In this document: positions 7,331 through 17,025 of the stretch, piece after piece
Layout: every line of letters starts with the position of its first letter
How positions within the stretch are numbered: the stretch's first letter is position 1
Assembly (NCBI RefSeq): GCF_900167225.1
Contig: NZ_FUXH01000002.1
Span: forward strand, 1-64,000
DNA: 64,000 nt
Direction: 5' to 3'
DNA from: Porphyromonas crevioricanis
Lineage (GTDB): Bacteria > Bacteroidota > Bacteroidia > Bacteroidales > Porphyromonadaceae
Position numbers and translations under genes: made by a program
The notes under the pieces: generated by a model
The model's database searches: none
Told to the model about the DNA's origin: nothing
The model's input: only the letters and a program-made list of their open reading frames with translations

Positions 7331-8226
7331 AAGAACATCTTGTGATAGGTACAAGGGGGAGTCGCTTGGCTCTCAAACAAACGGAGATGGTAGTCAAGGC
7401 TCTCTCTCTTGCCTTCCCCGGGCTGAATTGTTCGGTGCGGGTTATTTCTACCCGTGGCGACAGAGATCTGGAGATGTCTCTCAGTGGTCAGCTCACCAAA
7501 GGTCTTTTTACGCAGGAGATAGAAGCTGAACTTCTGGATGGGCGTATCGACATGGCTGTACACAGTCTCAAAGATTTGCCAGTAGAATGTTCCCAAGGGA
7601 TTTGTATCGGGGCTTACCTGAAACGCGCTCCAGTGCAGGAGGCTTGGATCGGCCCTGCTCCTCTTGAGCGAATGCCGGCAGGGAGTATTATCGGTACTTC
7701 CAGCCCCAGGCGGATTGCCCAGTTGCAACGCGCATGTCCGTCTTTGCACACCAAGCCTATCCGAGGGAATGTGGAAACACGTATTGCCAAGCTGCGTGCC
7801 GGTGAGTTTGATGGAATATTGATGGCTTGCGCAGGTATGCTTCGGCTTGGATTGGAGGATCAGATCACCGAGCGGATACCGACCTCTACGATTGTCCCGG
7901 CTCCGGGACAGGCTGCAATAGCAGTGCATCGGAGAGAGAATGACCTGGAGACAGATCTGTTGTTGAGCGCAATCAATCATCAAGATACAGAGCGAGAAGT
8001 TGTCACCGAGCGGACTATTCTTTCGGCTCTGGGAGGGGGGTGTGCAATCCCTCTCGGCTGTTATTGTCATTATTCAGGTCAGGACAAACGGTATACTGTG
8101 CAGGCTTTCCATGCCGGTAGTAATGGAGCCGAAGCTGTCTATCTGGAGGAGTGTTTTTCTGAGGATGACTATGAACAAAGTATACGACAGATCGTACGTA
8201 AACTCAAAAGAGAAGCTACCTTATGA
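7327..8226 (+). CDS. hemC: Porphobilinogen deaminase (hydroxymethylbilane synthase)
   Basis: It joins four porphobilinogen units into hydroxymethylbilane. The 299-residue product shows GTRGSRLALKQTE, the VHSLKDLP active-site loop and GTSSPRR-AQL. It also has the cysteine that carries the dipyrromethane cofactor in GGGCAIPLG (C239). It overlaps hemA at its start (ATGA) and the cobA-hemD fusion at its end by four bases. Product and place in the pathway are clear. Confidence 0.96.
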   Translation: MKEHLVIGTRGSRLALKQTEMVVKALSLAFPGLNCSVRVISTRGDRDLEMSLSGQLTKGLFTQEIEAELLDGRIDMAVHSLKDLPVECSQGICIGAYLKRAPVQEAWIGPAPLERMPAGSIIGTSSPRRIAQLQRACPSLHTKPIRGNVETRIAKLRAGEFDGILMACAGMLRLGLEDQITERIPTSTIVPAPGQAAIAVHRRENDLETDLLLSAINHQDTEREVVTERTILSALGGGCAIPLGCYCHYSGQDKRYTVQAFHAGSNGAEAVYLEECFSEDDYEQSIRQIVRKLKREATL

Positions 8227-9740
8227 TACAAAAAGGGAAAGTCTATCTGGCAGGAGCCGGCCCAGGAGATCCGGGTTTGCTTACTCAGCGTACAGCCCGG
8301 CTGTTGGCAGAGGCGGATGTTGTCGTCTACGATGCTCTCTCCAATCTCTCTTTGCTGGAGAATTGCAGGCCGGATGCAGAATTGATATCCGTTGGAAAAC
8401 GTGTCGGCAGGCACTCTCACAGTCAAGGAGAAATCAATGAGATCCTTGTTCAGCAAGCAAAAAAAGGACTGGCGGTTGTCCGGCTCAAGGGGGGTGACCC
8501 TTTTGTTTTCGGTCGGGGTGGAGAGGAGATGCAAGCCCTCAAAGCGGCTGCCATCCCTTATGAGGTTATCCCCGGGGTAACTGCCGGAGTGGCTGTGCCG
8601 GCTTACTTCGGCATCCCTGTTTCTCACAGAGGTTTGTCTACGACCGTCACTTTTGTTACTGGCACGACCAAGGAAAACAGAGAGCCGGACTTGGATTGGC
8701 AGGCATTGGCTAGTTTGAGAGGTACGATTGTTTTTTATATGGCTACTCGAATGGCTCCTGTGATCAGTAGCAAACTGATAGAGGCTGGAATGCCTGCTGT
8801 GACACCCATGTGTATCATCAGTCGAGGAACTTTGCCTCAGCAGCATATTCTCAAAGGAATGATAGCAGACTTTACAGCCGAATACACCGATTATGAGCAG
8901 TTGTCTCCCGGTTTGATCGTTATTGGAGAGGTAACCCGATTTGCTGAGGATTATGCTTGGCATTCATCTCTGCCATTGGCCGGGAAGACTGTCCTTGTGA
9001 CTCGTTCTTTGGCTCAAAGCTCCGTACTGGCCGATAAACTCAGAGAAGCCGGAGCCGAGGTGTTGCTGTTCCCGACAATTTGCATTCGTCCCAAAGATGA
9101 TTTGACGGAGCTGCAAAGAGCCATTGAGCATATTGAGACTTATCACTGGTTGGTATTCACTTCGGCCAATGGTGTAGAAATCTTTTTCGATAGACTCCAT
9201 ACTTCGGGGTATGACTCTCGCATCTTGCATCATTTGCGATTCGGAGCTGTCGGCAAGGTGACAGCAGAGGCTCTCCGTTCTTTTGGGATACGGGCAGACT
9301 TTATCCCACAAACTCATACCGGAGAGGCTTTTGCTCGTGAACTTTCTGCTCGGGAGAGCTTGTCCGGTCTGCGTGTGCTGATTCCCGGTTCGGCTCTTTC
9401 TGGAGAGATTCTCCCTTCTTTGTTGGAAGAAAGTGGTGCAGTCTGTGAGCCGATTGCTATTTATGACAATTTGCCTATGGACTACCCAGAGCAACAATTG
9501 AGACTCCTCACAGCTCATCCCTTAGACTATATCACATTCTGCAGCTCTTCGGCAGTGGATAATTTCTACCGCCTGATAGAGCGATACGGCTTGCAAGAAT
9601 GGATCTCATCTGCCCGCACTGCTGTCATCGGTCCGGTCACGGCAAAGACCCTCGCCAAGTATGACCGGCAAATTGATATAGAAGCCCCAGAGGCACATAT
9701 GGATGCATTGGTGCAAGCTATTATAGGTAATGACAACTAA
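8223..9740 (+). CDS. cobA-hemD: Fusion of uroporphyrinogen-III C-methyltransferase and uroporphyrinogen-III synthase
   Basis: Residues about 1-245 are a SUMT/CobA methyltransferase: VYLAGAGPGDPGLLT, VGKRVGRHSHSQ, VRLKGGDPFVFGRGGEE and FGIPVSHRG bind S-adenosylmethionine and substrate. Residues about 250-505 are HemD, recognised by order, length and weak motifs (LVTRSLAQSS, VFTSANGVEIFF, FCSSSAVDNF, AVIGPVTAKTL). One chain thus closes the ring to uroporphyrinogen III and methylates C2 and C7 to precorrin-2. CobA-HemD fusions are known in several phyla. The upstream Met8-like domain would act next. It overlaps hemC by four bases. Confidence 0.93.
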   Translation: MIQKGKVYLAGAGPGDPGLLTQRTARLLAEADVVVYDALSNLSLLENCRPDAELISVGKRVGRHSHSQGEINEILVQQAKKGLAVVRLKGGDPFVFGRGGEEMQALKAAAIPYEVIPGVTAGVAVPAYFGIPVSHRGLSTTVTFVTGTTKENREPDLDWQALASLRGTIVFYMATRMAPVISSKLIEAGMPAVTPMCIISRGTLPQQHILKGMIADFTAEYTDYEQLSPGLIVIGEVTRFAEDYAWHSSLPLAGKTVLVTRSLAQSSVLADKLREAGAEVLLFPTICIRPKDDLTELQRAIEHIETYHWLVFTSANGVEIFFDRLHTSGYDSRILHHLRFGAVGKVTAEALRSFGIRADFIPQTHTGEAFARELSARESLSGLRVLIPGSALSGEILPSLLEESGAVCEPIAIYDNLPMDYPEQQLRLLTAHPLDYITFCSSSAVDNFYRLIERYGLQEWISSARTAVIGPVTAKTLAKYDRQIDIEAPEAHMDALVQAIIGNDN

Positions 9741-9760
9741 TTCAAACAGACATAATTAAT

Positions 9761-10735
9761 ATGTTCCCTGAAACCAGACTTCGCCGTCTCAGAAGCACGG
9801 CACAAATGCGAGCTATGGTACGTGAGACTGCCCTCGCTCCGAGCGATTTTATCGCTCCTCTTTTTGTTGTACACGGACAGAATATAAAGGAAGAGATCTC
9901 TGCCATGCCGGGGCAGTATCGTTTCTCTATAGATCGAGTGGTAGACGAATGTCGTGAATTAGATGCCGAAGGTGTTTCTGGTGTGATGCTCTTCGGTATT
10001 CCAGAGCACAAGGATGCCACGGGATCTGAGGCATATAGCCCGGATGGGATAGTACAGCAGGGGATTCGGGCGATAAAGAAAGCTCTGCCTCACTTTATCG
10101 TGATAGCTGACATTTGTATGTGTGAATATACCGATCATGGGCATTGCGGTATTATACATGATCATGATGTAGATAATGATGCAACACTGGAGTATCTGTG
10201 CAAGCAAGCTGTGTCCTTGGCCCAAGCTGGAGTGGATATGGTAGCTCCCTCCGACATGATGGATGGCCGCATCAAAGCTATGCGCAAGGCTTTGGACGAA
10301 AATGGCTACACCAATTTGCCTATCATGGCATATTCGGCCAAGTTTAGCAGTGCTTTTTATGGCCCTTTCCGTGAAGCTGCAGACTCGGCTCCTTCCTTTG
10401 GAGACAGACGCTCTTATCAAATGGATCCGGCCAATGCTAATGAAGCCATCCGTGAGATCCGAGCCGATATAGAGGAAGGAGCGGACATCGTGATGGTCAA
10501 GCCGGCTTTGCCTTATCTGGATATTATCCGACGTGGTACCGAATTATTCGACCTGCCTATGGCAGCCTATCACGTGAGTGGAGAATATGCCATGGTTAAG
10601 GCTGCTGCGGCTAATGGTTGGATAGATGAGGATCGTATCATATTGGAATCTTTGATAAGTATCAAGCGTGCCGGAGCCAAGATCATCATTACCTATTTCG
10701 CCAAGGATGCCTCTCGCCTGCTTAACAAACGATAA
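9761..10735 (+). CDS. hemB: Delta-aminolevulinic acid dehydratase (porphobilinogen synthase)
   Basis: It condenses two aminolevulinate molecules to porphobilinogen. The 324-residue protein has both Schiff-base lysines: K194 in YSAKFSSAFYGPF and K247 in MVKPALPYLD. The metal site reads D-x-C-x-C-x-Y-x-x-H-G-H-C-G, the cysteine-rich zinc type, not the aspartate-rich magnesium type. SDMMDGRI and YQMDPANANEA are also typical. It follows cobA-hemD by 20 bases and precedes hemL by 6, in the same transcription unit. Confidence 0.96.
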   Translation: MFPETRLRRLRSTAQMRAMVRETALAPSDFIAPLFVVHGQNIKEEISAMPGQYRFSIDRVVDECRELDAEGVSGVMLFGIPEHKDATGSEAYSPDGIVQQGIRAIKKALPHFIVIADICMCEYTDHGHCGIIHDHDVDNDATLEYLCKQAVSLAQAGVDMVAPSDMMDGRIKAMRKALDENGYTNLPIMAYSAKFSSAFYGPFREAADSAPSFGDRRSYQMDPANANEAIREIRADIEEGADIVMVKPALPYLDIIRRGTELFDLPMAAYHVSGEYAMVKAAAANGWIDEDRIILESLISIKRAGAKIIITYFAKDASRLLNKR

Positions 10736-10741
10736 ATCGCT

Positions 10742-12031
10742 ATGAATACAAAGCTCTCCGAAGCCCTTTTCGAGCAAGCCAATCGTTATATCCCAGGAGG
10801 AGTAAACAGTCCTGTACGCGCTTTCCGCAGTGTAGGGATGAATCCTCTTTTTATCGATCATGGCAAGGGTAGTCATATCTTCGATGTGGATGGCAATGAA
10901 TACATAGACTTTATATCATCTTGGGGCCCCCTTATTTTAGGGCATGCCAACCCCACCATCCAGACGGCCATCCAGGCAGAGGTTGAGAAGGGAACCAGCT
11001 ATGGAGCCTGCAATGCATTGGAAGTGGAGATGGCCAAAGCCATATGCTCTTTCTTTCCTTCTACCGAGAAGGTAAGGATGGTCAATTCCGGTACCGAAGC
11101 CACAATGAGTGCCATACGGTTGGCTCGTGGTTATACGGGGCGTTCGCGTATCATCAAGTTCGATGGCTGCTATCATGGACATGCAGATAGCTTCTTGATC
11201 AATGCCGGTTCGGGTTTGGCGACCTATGGTGCAAGTGGTAGTGCCGGAGTCACAGAGCATACTGCACACGACACGTTAGTGGCAGTGTACAATGACATTA
11301 ATTCTGTGCGTAATCTGCTTGATCTCTATCCGCAGGAAATTGCGGCTGTGATCATTGAGCCCATTATGGGTAATATGGGGCTGATCCTGCCCAAGAATGG
11401 TTTCTTGCAGGAGCTGCGTGAGCTGACAAGAGAGCGTGGTGTACTGCTCATTTTCGATGAAGTCATTAGTGGTTTTCGTGCTGCTAAGGGTGGGGCACAG
11501 GAGTTGTATGGAGTTTGTCCGGATTTGACATGCCTTGGCAAAATCATCGGAGGAGGTTTGCCGGTAGGAGCCTTTGGAGGGCGTGCTGAAATAATGGATT
11601 TGCTCTCGCCTCTTGGCCCGGTCTACCAAGCCGGGACTCTCTCGGGTAATCCTTTGGCGATGGCAGCCGGTTTGGCGATGTTGAAACAATTGGCAGAAGA
11701 AGGTTTCTATGATAAACTGGAAGAAATAGGAGCTGAATTTGAGCGTCTTGTAAGAGAGGCGATTGCCCCCTACAAGAATCTCCTCTCGTTCAATCGGTGT
11801 GGTTCGCTTTGTACCCTCTTTTTCAAGTCCGGTGGGGTGAAAATGAACGAAGATGCCAAGCTCTCCGATACGGGACTGTATGCACGCTACTTCCGCATGA
11901 TGATCGAGCGTGGCATTTATTTGCCTCCAAGCCAGTTTGAGTGCATGTTCCTCGGTGCAGCACACAACACCGAAGATTTGCAGCGGACATCCAAAGCAAT
12001 GCGGGAGGTGTTGGATATTCTCTTTACTTAA
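10742..12031 (+). CDS. hemL: Glutamate-1-semialdehyde 2,1-aminomutase
   Basis: A PLP enzyme converting glutamate-1-semialdehyde to 5-aminolevulinate, the second step of the C5 route. The 429-residue chain shows PGGVNSPVRAF, FISSWGPLILGHA, NSGTEATMSAIRLARG and FDEVISGFR. The PLP lysine is K267 in LGKIIGGGLPVGAFGG. HemL closes the operon and with HemA supplies its precursor. A strong hairpin follows at 12052. Confidence 0.97.
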   Translation: MNTKLSEALFEQANRYIPGGVNSPVRAFRSVGMNPLFIDHGKGSHIFDVDGNEYIDFISSWGPLILGHANPTIQTAIQAEVEKGTSYGACNALEVEMAKAICSFFPSTEKVRMVNSGTEATMSAIRLARGYTGRSRIIKFDGCYHGHADSFLINAGSGLATYGASGSAGVTEHTAHDTLVAVYNDINSVRNLLDLYPQEIAAVIIEPIMGNMGLILPKNGFLQELRELTRERGVLLIFDEVISGFRAAKGGAQELYGVCPDLTCLGKIIGGGLPVGAFGGRAEIMDLLSPLGPVYQAGTLSGNPLAMAAGLAMLKQLAEEGFYDKLEEIGAEFERLVREAIAPYKNLLSFNRCGSLCTLFFKSGGVKMNEDAKLSDTGLYARYFRMMIERGIYLPPSQFECMFLGAAHNTEDLQRTSKAMREVLDILFT

Positions 12032-12051
12032 TAAAGCCTGTCACTATATCG

Positions 12052-12099
12052 ACAGCCGTATGAGGAGCTCTTTTGAGAAGGGTTTCTCATACGGCTGTT
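12052..12099 (+). terminator. Hairpin terminator after hemL
   Basis: ACAGCCGTATGAG (12052-12064) pairs perfectly with CTCATACGGCTGT (12087-12099). The downstream T-run is weak (TGCCGTTTAGCTCTCTT). It separates the cbi-hem unit from nqr. Confidence 0.65.
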
Positions 12100-12184
12100 G
12101 CCGTTTAGCTCTCTTTACAAAGAACTCAAGCAATAGTCTCATTTTATGTGATTATGACATAAACAAAACCCGAAACTTATTGAG

Positions 12185-12192
12185 TACCTTTG
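12185..12192 (+). promoter_or_regulatory. Bacteroidota -7 promoter box for nqr
   Basis: TACCTTTG is an exact TAnnTTTG match, 36 bases before the chosen nqrA start. No clean TTTG was found at -33. The box lies inside the 5' extension of the open frame, which supports starting nqrA at 12228. Confidence 0.6.
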
Positions 12193-12227
12193 CACTCTCC
12201 AAATTGCGATTTACTAACTACAGATAT

Positions 12228-13583
12228 ATGGCAAAGGTTATGAGAATTAAGAAGGGTCTCTCGCTCAACCTGAAAGGGAAAGCCCCAGAAGAGCGTTTGC
12301 GCCCACTCTCTCCAAGCTCCACTTATGCAGTGGTTCCGGATGATTATCCCGGTCTGTTGCCTAAGTTGATGGTGCGAGAAGGTGACCGGGTATTAGCCGG
12401 AAGCCCTTTGATGTACCACAAAGGAGCGGAGGAATTGGTATTTACCTCTCCTGTTTCCGGAGAAGTGCTGTCTATCAATCGGGGGGCTAAGCGCAAGATA
12501 CTCAGCATAGAGATCAAACCGGATGCAACAATCGAGTATGCTCCTTTTGATATAAGTCGGGCTGCGAACCTCCCGGCAGATCAGTTGCGTAATTTGCTCC
12601 TTTCTTCCGGTATGTGGAGCTTGCTTCGTCAGCGTCCGTTTGATCGGATAGCAGATTTGAGGCAGACTCCCCGGGATATTTTTGTGACAGCTCATTTTAC
12701 CGCCCCTCTGGCCCCTCGTTGTGCTTATATGTTGGCTGGGCGTGAGGCCGAGTTGCAAGCTGGTCTGTCAGCCCTGGCAAAGCTCACTCAGGGCAAGGTG
12801 TATGTGGCAGTAGAGCCGGGTGCTTTCCCGAATTTGAAAGAGGTAGAGCGTGTGGAGGTCTCCGGACCTCATCCGGCTGGTCTTTGTGGAACGCTTATCA
12901 ATAAAATTGCCCCTGTAAACAAAGGCGAGATGGTATGGACGCTCAAAGCCACTGATGCAGCTGTGATAGGCCGTTTCTTGCTGACAGGTAAGACAGATTT
13001 CAGTCGTCCTGTAGCTCTCACCGGAAGCGATGCAGCTCAGCATGGCTATACCGAGTTGTTGCCGGGTTGTCGAGTACGTGAGGTGTTTGCAGATGCGCTC
13101 TGTGTCAGAAAAGAGCATGAGCGTGTGATTTGTGGAGATGTGCTCACTGGGCGCAAACTTGACGACAGCAATCCTTTCTTCCCACAAGGTTGTGATCAAA
13201 TCACTGTGATTCCGGAGGGAGACGATGTAAACGAGTTTTTTGGTTGGGCTACACCTGGCTTCGGCAAGCTTAGTCACAGTCGTAGTTTCTTCTCTTGGAT
13301 GAGTCCGAAGAGCCGAGAATATGTGGTTGATGCCCGTGTGAAGGGAGGCGAGAGGGCGATGATTATGAGCAACGAATATGACAAAGTATTTGCTCTCAAT
13401 ATTTTGCCCGAGTATTTGCTCAAGGCAATCATTGCCTTCGATATCCCCAAGATGGAAGATTTGGGGATTTATGAGGTAGCCCCGGAAGACTTTGCCCTCT
13501 GTGAATTTGTCGATACTTCCAAGATAGAGATACAGCACATTGTACGTCAGGGCTTAGACCTGCTCTACAAAGAAATTAACTGA
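12228..13583 (+). CDS. nqrA: Na+-translocating NADH:quinone reductase subunit A
   Basis: NqrA is the soluble, cytoplasm-facing subunit of the Na+-NQR complex and takes part in quinone binding. The open frame begins at 11910, but its first 106 residues have no protein character and span the hemL terminator and the promoter. The ATG at 12228 gives MAKVMRIKKGLSLNLKGKA, the family's usual start, and 451 residues. A start at 12240 is also possible. Typical features are the biotinyl-like hammerhead EGDRVLAGSPL with FTSPVSGEV, and SGPHPAGLCGTLINKI. Confidence 0.94.
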   Translation: MAKVMRIKKGLSLNLKGKAPEERLRPLSPSSTYAVVPDDYPGLLPKLMVREGDRVLAGSPLMYHKGAEELVFTSPVSGEVLSINRGAKRKILSIEIKPDATIEYAPFDISRAANLPADQLRNLLLSSGMWSLLRQRPFDRIADLRQTPRDIFVTAHFTAPLAPRCAYMLAGREAELQAGLSALAKLTQGKVYVAVEPGAFPNLKEVERVEVSGPHPAGLCGTLINKIAPVNKGEMVWTLKATDAAVIGRFLLTGKTDFSRPVALTGSDAAQHGYTELLPGCRVREVFADALCVRKEHERVICGDVLTGRKLDDSNPFFPQGCDQITVIPEGDDVNEFFGWATPGFGKLSHSRSFFSWMSPKSREYVVDARVKGGERAMIMSNEYDKVFALNILPEYLLKAIIAFDIPKMEDLGIYEVAPEDFALCEFVDTSKIEIQHIVRQGLDLLYKEIN

Positions 13584-13610
13584 TCACAAACCCACTAATT
13601 TATCAATACA

Positions 13611-14846
13611 GTGAAAGCGCTAAGAAGAACATTAGACAAGATGAAGCCTACCTTCCAACCCGGAGGTAAGCTCTCTGCTTTTCATTCGGTATTCGAAGGG
13701 TTTGAGACCTTCCTCTTTGTACCGAACAAGACTGCCCGTACGGGTGTGCATATCCATGATGCTGTAGACTCCAAGCGTACCATGACAGTTGTGATCATGG
13801 CCCTTATGCCGGCTCTACTCTTTGGTATGTACAATATTGGTTACCAACACTATCTGGCTGTCGGTCAGCTGTCTCAGGCTGGATTTTGGACACTCTTTGC
13901 CTTTGGTCTCTTGGCTGTTTTGCCCAAGATTGTAGTGTCTTATGTTGTCGGTTTGGGTATCGAATTTACCATAGCTCAGAAGAAACACGAAGAGATACAG
14001 GAGGGATTCCTTGTTTCCGGTATGCTTATCCCTATGATTGTACCCGTGGACACTCCTCTCTGGATGATAGCAGTAGCAACCGCTATTGCTGTTGTTTTTG
14101 CTAAAGAAGTTTTTGGCGGCACCGGTTATAATGTGTTCAATGTGGCCCTTGTGACACGCGCAATCTTGTTCTTTTCTTACCCGAGCAAGATGAGTGGAGA
14201 TGAGGTCTTTGTGCGTACCGGCACCAGCTTTGGTATGGGTAGTGGCACTGTGGTCGATGGCTTTTCCGGAGCAACTCCTTTGGGGCAGATAGCAGTATCC
14301 TCTGACACTGCGACTCCTATAGCTGAGCAACTGCACAATATTATGAATAACCCGTTGGATCTCTGGCACCAATTCTTGGGGCTGATCCCGGGATCTATAG
14401 GGGAAACCTCCAAGTTGGCAATTCTATTGGGAGCTATTCTTCTCATCTGGACGGGTATCGCTAGTTGGAAGATTATGCTTTCCGGTCTGGCTGGAGCCTC
14501 ATTCATGGCATTCATTTTCAATCTTTTTGGCAGCACACCAGCTATGCAGGTTAGCCCTTTGCAGCACATGTTGCTTGGTGGTTTTCTCTTCGGCTTGGTA
14601 TTTATGGCAACAGACCCTGTTACATCGGCTCGCACCGAGACTGGTAAGTGGGTCTATGGTTTTTTGGTCGGTCTTATGGCTGTCTTCATTCGTGTGCTCA
14701 ACCCCGGCTATCCGGAGGGTATGATGCTTGCTATTCTTCTGATGAATGTTTTTGCTCCACTGATCGACTACTTTGTGGTGGATGCTAACATCAAGATGCG
14801 CAAACGCAGGCTAAGCAAATGCAAACAGGGAGTAAACGCCCAATAA
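13611..14846 (+). CDS. nqrB: Na+-translocating NADH:quinone reductase subunit B
   Basis: Polytopic membrane subunit with a covalently bound FMN. The start is GTG at 13611, because MKALRRTLDK matches the family N-terminus; the next ATG at 13641 would cut it. The flavin-attachment threonine is T222 in FSGATPLGQ. It has 411 residues with about ten membrane helices. FMN attachment needs ApbE, which is not in this window. It follows nqrA by 27 bases and precedes nqrC by 13. Confidence 0.95.
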   Translation: MKALRRTLDKMKPTFQPGGKLSAFHSVFEGFETFLFVPNKTARTGVHIHDAVDSKRTMTVVIMALMPALLFGMYNIGYQHYLAVGQLSQAGFWTLFAFGLLAVLPKIVVSYVVGLGIEFTIAQKKHEEIQEGFLVSGMLIPMIVPVDTPLWMIAVATAIAVVFAKEVFGGTGYNVFNVALVTRAILFFSYPSKMSGDEVFVRTGTSFGMGSGTVVDGFSGATPLGQIAVSSDTATPIAEQLHNIMNNPLDLWHQFLGLIPGSIGETSKLAILLGAILLIWTGIASWKIMLSGLAGASFMAFIFNLFGSTPAMQVSPLQHMLLGGFLFGLVFMATDPVTSARTETGKWVYGFLVGLMAVFIRVLNPGYPEGMMLAILLMNVFAPLIDYFVVDANIKMRKRRLSKCKQGVNAQ

Positions 14847-14859
14847 TCAACAGACGGTT

Positions 14860-15684
14860 ATGAATAGAGAAAGTAATTCATATACAGTAGTCTATGCCAC
14901 CATCATGGTGGTACTTGTGGCAGTGGCTCTGGCATTTACAGCTCAGGCCCTGAAGGAGACACAGGACAACAACGTGAAAATAGACAAGATGCAGCAGATC
15001 CTCCGTTCGGTAGGTATTGTAGAGAACGCCAAGTCTGCTGTTATTGATAAGTACAGATCAACGATCAAACAAGAACTTCTGGTCCGTGCCGATGGCTCTA
15101 TTGCCCAAACTTATGAAGGAAACAAAATTGCCGACAATGAGGCATTTTCCCTTAACACGGCAAATGCTTTCAAGGAATTGAGCAAGGGCAAAAAAGATCT
15201 GACTATGCCGGTCTATGTGGCCGAAGTAGCCGGTACTACCAAATATATTTTCCCTCTCAACGGAGCCGGTTTGTGGGGGCCGATTTGGGGATATATTTCG
15301 GTAGATGAGGATTGCAATACGGTATTTGGTTCGGATTTCGGACATCAGGGGGAAACTCCGGGACTCGGAGCTGAAATCGCTACTCCCAAATTTATTGATC
15401 AATTCTCTGGCAAAACGCTTTTTGATAAGGATGAGTTTGTTAGTATAGCTGTCGTGAAACCTGGTCAGAAACCTCATCGTGAAGGGCAGGACTATGTAGA
15501 TGGAATATCCGGAGGAACGCTCACCAGCAATGGAGTAAATGAAATGCTTTTTTCTTCCCTCCGGCATTACACTGCATTTCTTATGCAGCACCGTGCTACA
15601 GCAGATACGCCTGCTCTTTCTTCTGCTGATGGCGAGGAAGCAGTGCAAGATGTTTCAATGACAACCGTAATCGAAAACAACTAA
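14860..15684 (+). CDS. nqrC: Na+-translocating NADH:quinone reductase subunit C
   Basis: A single N-terminal membrane helix (about residues 7-29) anchors a periplasmic FMN domain. The flavinylation motif reads SGGTLTSNGV with T220, a glycine replacing the usual alanine of SGAT. PLNGAGLWGPIWGY and GHQGETPGLGAEI are hallmark segments. The 274 residues include an acidic C-terminal tail. It takes electrons in the NqrF-B-C chain. Confidence 0.95.
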   Translation: MNRESNSYTVVYATIMVVLVAVALAFTAQALKETQDNNVKIDKMQQILRSVGIVENAKSAVIDKYRSTIKQELLVRADGSIAQTYEGNKIADNEAFSLNTANAFKELSKGKKDLTMPVYVAEVAGTTKYIFPLNGAGLWGPIWGYISVDEDCNTVFGSDFGHQGETPGLGAEIATPKFIDQFSGKTLFDKDEFVSIAVVKPGQKPHREGQDYVDGISGGTLTSNGVNEMLFSSLRHYTAFLMQHRATADTPALSSADGEEAVQDVSMTTVIENN

Positions 15685-15688
15685 GCAT

Positions 15689-16321
15689 ATGGCACTCTGG
15701 AATAAGAAAAATAAAGAAATCTTACTGTCTCCATTGAGCAAAAACAACCCTGTGATTGTGCAGATGCTCGGTATTTGCTCTGCTCTTGCTGTTACAGCTA
15801 AGTTGGAGCCTTCGATCGTGATGGCTATATCGGTGACTATTGTGGTGGCTTTTGCTAATGTGATTATCTCACTGTTGCGCAAGACGATCCCGTCTCGGAT
15901 ACGTATTATTGTGCAGCTTGTTGTGGTGGCAGCTTTGGTAACGGTTGTGAGCGAGCTCTTGCAGGCCTATGCATATGATGTGAATAAACAGCTCTCGGTA
16001 TTCGTTGGCCTGATCATCACCAACTGTATCCTTATGGGGCGTCTTGAAGCTTTTGCTCTTGGCAATGGGCCATGGGAGAGTTTTCTCGATGGAATTGGTA
16101 ATGGAGCTGGCTATGGACTGGTATTGATAGTGATCGGATTTTTCCGTGAGCTATTTGGCTCGGGTTCTCTGTTGGGCATGAGAATAATCCCCGAATCTTT
16201 CTATGAAATGGGTTATGCCAATAATGGCCTAATGGTTATGCCTCCGATGGCACTGCTTCTGGCAGCTTGTATCGTTTGGGTACACCGTGCTCGAAACAAA
16301 GACTTGCAGGAGGAGAACTAA
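15689..16321 (+). CDS. nqrD: Na+-translocating NADH:quinone reductase subunit D
   Basis: Integral membrane subunit of 210 residues with six helices. It belongs to the NqrD/RnfE family and carries the conserved cysteines in LGIC (C30) and ITNC, which with those of NqrE are thought to hold an iron centre inside the membrane. The motif GNGAGYGLVLI and the FFRELFGSG loop are typical. It starts four bases after nqrC. Confidence 0.95.
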   Translation: MALWNKKNKEILLSPLSKNNPVIVQMLGICSALAVTAKLEPSIVMAISVTIVVAFANVIISLLRKTIPSRIRIIVQLVVVAALVTVVSELLQAYAYDVNKQLSVFVGLIITNCILMGRLEAFALGNGPWESFLDGIGNGAGYGLVLIVIGFFRELFGSGSLLGMRIIPESFYEMGYANNGLMVMPPMALLLAACIVWVHRARNKDLQEEN

Positions 16322-16362
16322 GCAACAGCAGTGTCACACAGTAATAAAAGCCAAAACAAACA

Positions 16363-16980
16363 ATGGATTATATAAGCTTATTTGTCCGCTCGATCTTTGT
16401 GGACAACATGGTTTTCGCTTTCTACCTGGGGATGTGTTCCTATCTGGCCGTTTCCAAAAATGTGAAAACCTCCATAGGTCTGGGTGCAGCTGTGACTTTC
16501 GTCTTAGTATGTACGTTGCCTATCAACTATATGCTTGAGAATTACGTCCTGAAAGACGGGGCCCTGGCGAGCTGGCTTGGCGAGACTTTCCGTGGCGTAG
16601 ATTTGAGCTTTCTTTCGTTGATCATCTTTATTGCGGTAATTGCCTCATTTGTGCAGCTTGTGGAGATGGTGATTGAGCGTTTTAGTCCTGCGCTGTATAA
16701 CTCTCTTGGGATTTTCCTGCCGTTGATAGCTGTCAATTGTGCTATTCTCGGGGGATCGCTCTTTATGCAACAGCGAGAATTTGCCAATGTCGGTATGGCT
16801 ACGGTCTATGGCTTTGGTTCGGGGATTGGTTGGATGCTTGCCATCGTTGGTATGGCAGCCATACGTGAGAAGTTGCAGTACTCCGATATCCCCAAGCCCT
16901 TGCGTGGATTGGGAATTGCCTTTATCATCACCGGATTGATGGGAATTGCTTTCCTGAGCTTCTCTGGGGTCAAGTTTTGA
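16363..16980 (+). CDS. nqrE: Na+-translocating NADH:quinone reductase subunit E
   Basis: Membrane subunit of 205 residues, a paralogue of NqrD with inverted topology and a homologue of the RnfA encoded at 51463-52197. The conserved cysteines lie in LGMC (C25) and [16 protein letters not shown] opens the protein, as in known NqrE. It lies 41 bases after nqrD. Confidence 0.95.
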   Translation: MDYISLFVRSIFVDNMVFAFYLGMCSYLAVSKNVKTSIGLGAAVTFVLVCTLPINYMLENYVLKDGALASWLGETFRGVDLSFLSLIIFIAVIASFVQLVEMVIERFSPALYNSLGIFLPLIAVNCAILGGSLFMQQREFANVGMATVYGFGSGIGWMLAIVGMAAIREKLQYSDIPKPLRGLGIAFIITGLMGIAFLSFSGVKF

Positions 16981-17025
16981 AGCTGACAAGTATATAAGTC
17001 CAACTCATAGATCAGTCGAATCGAA

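Noticed and set aside
11910-12227. N-terminal extension of NqrA
   Set aside because: It spans the hemL terminator and the nqr promoter box and has no protein character; the family start is at 12228.
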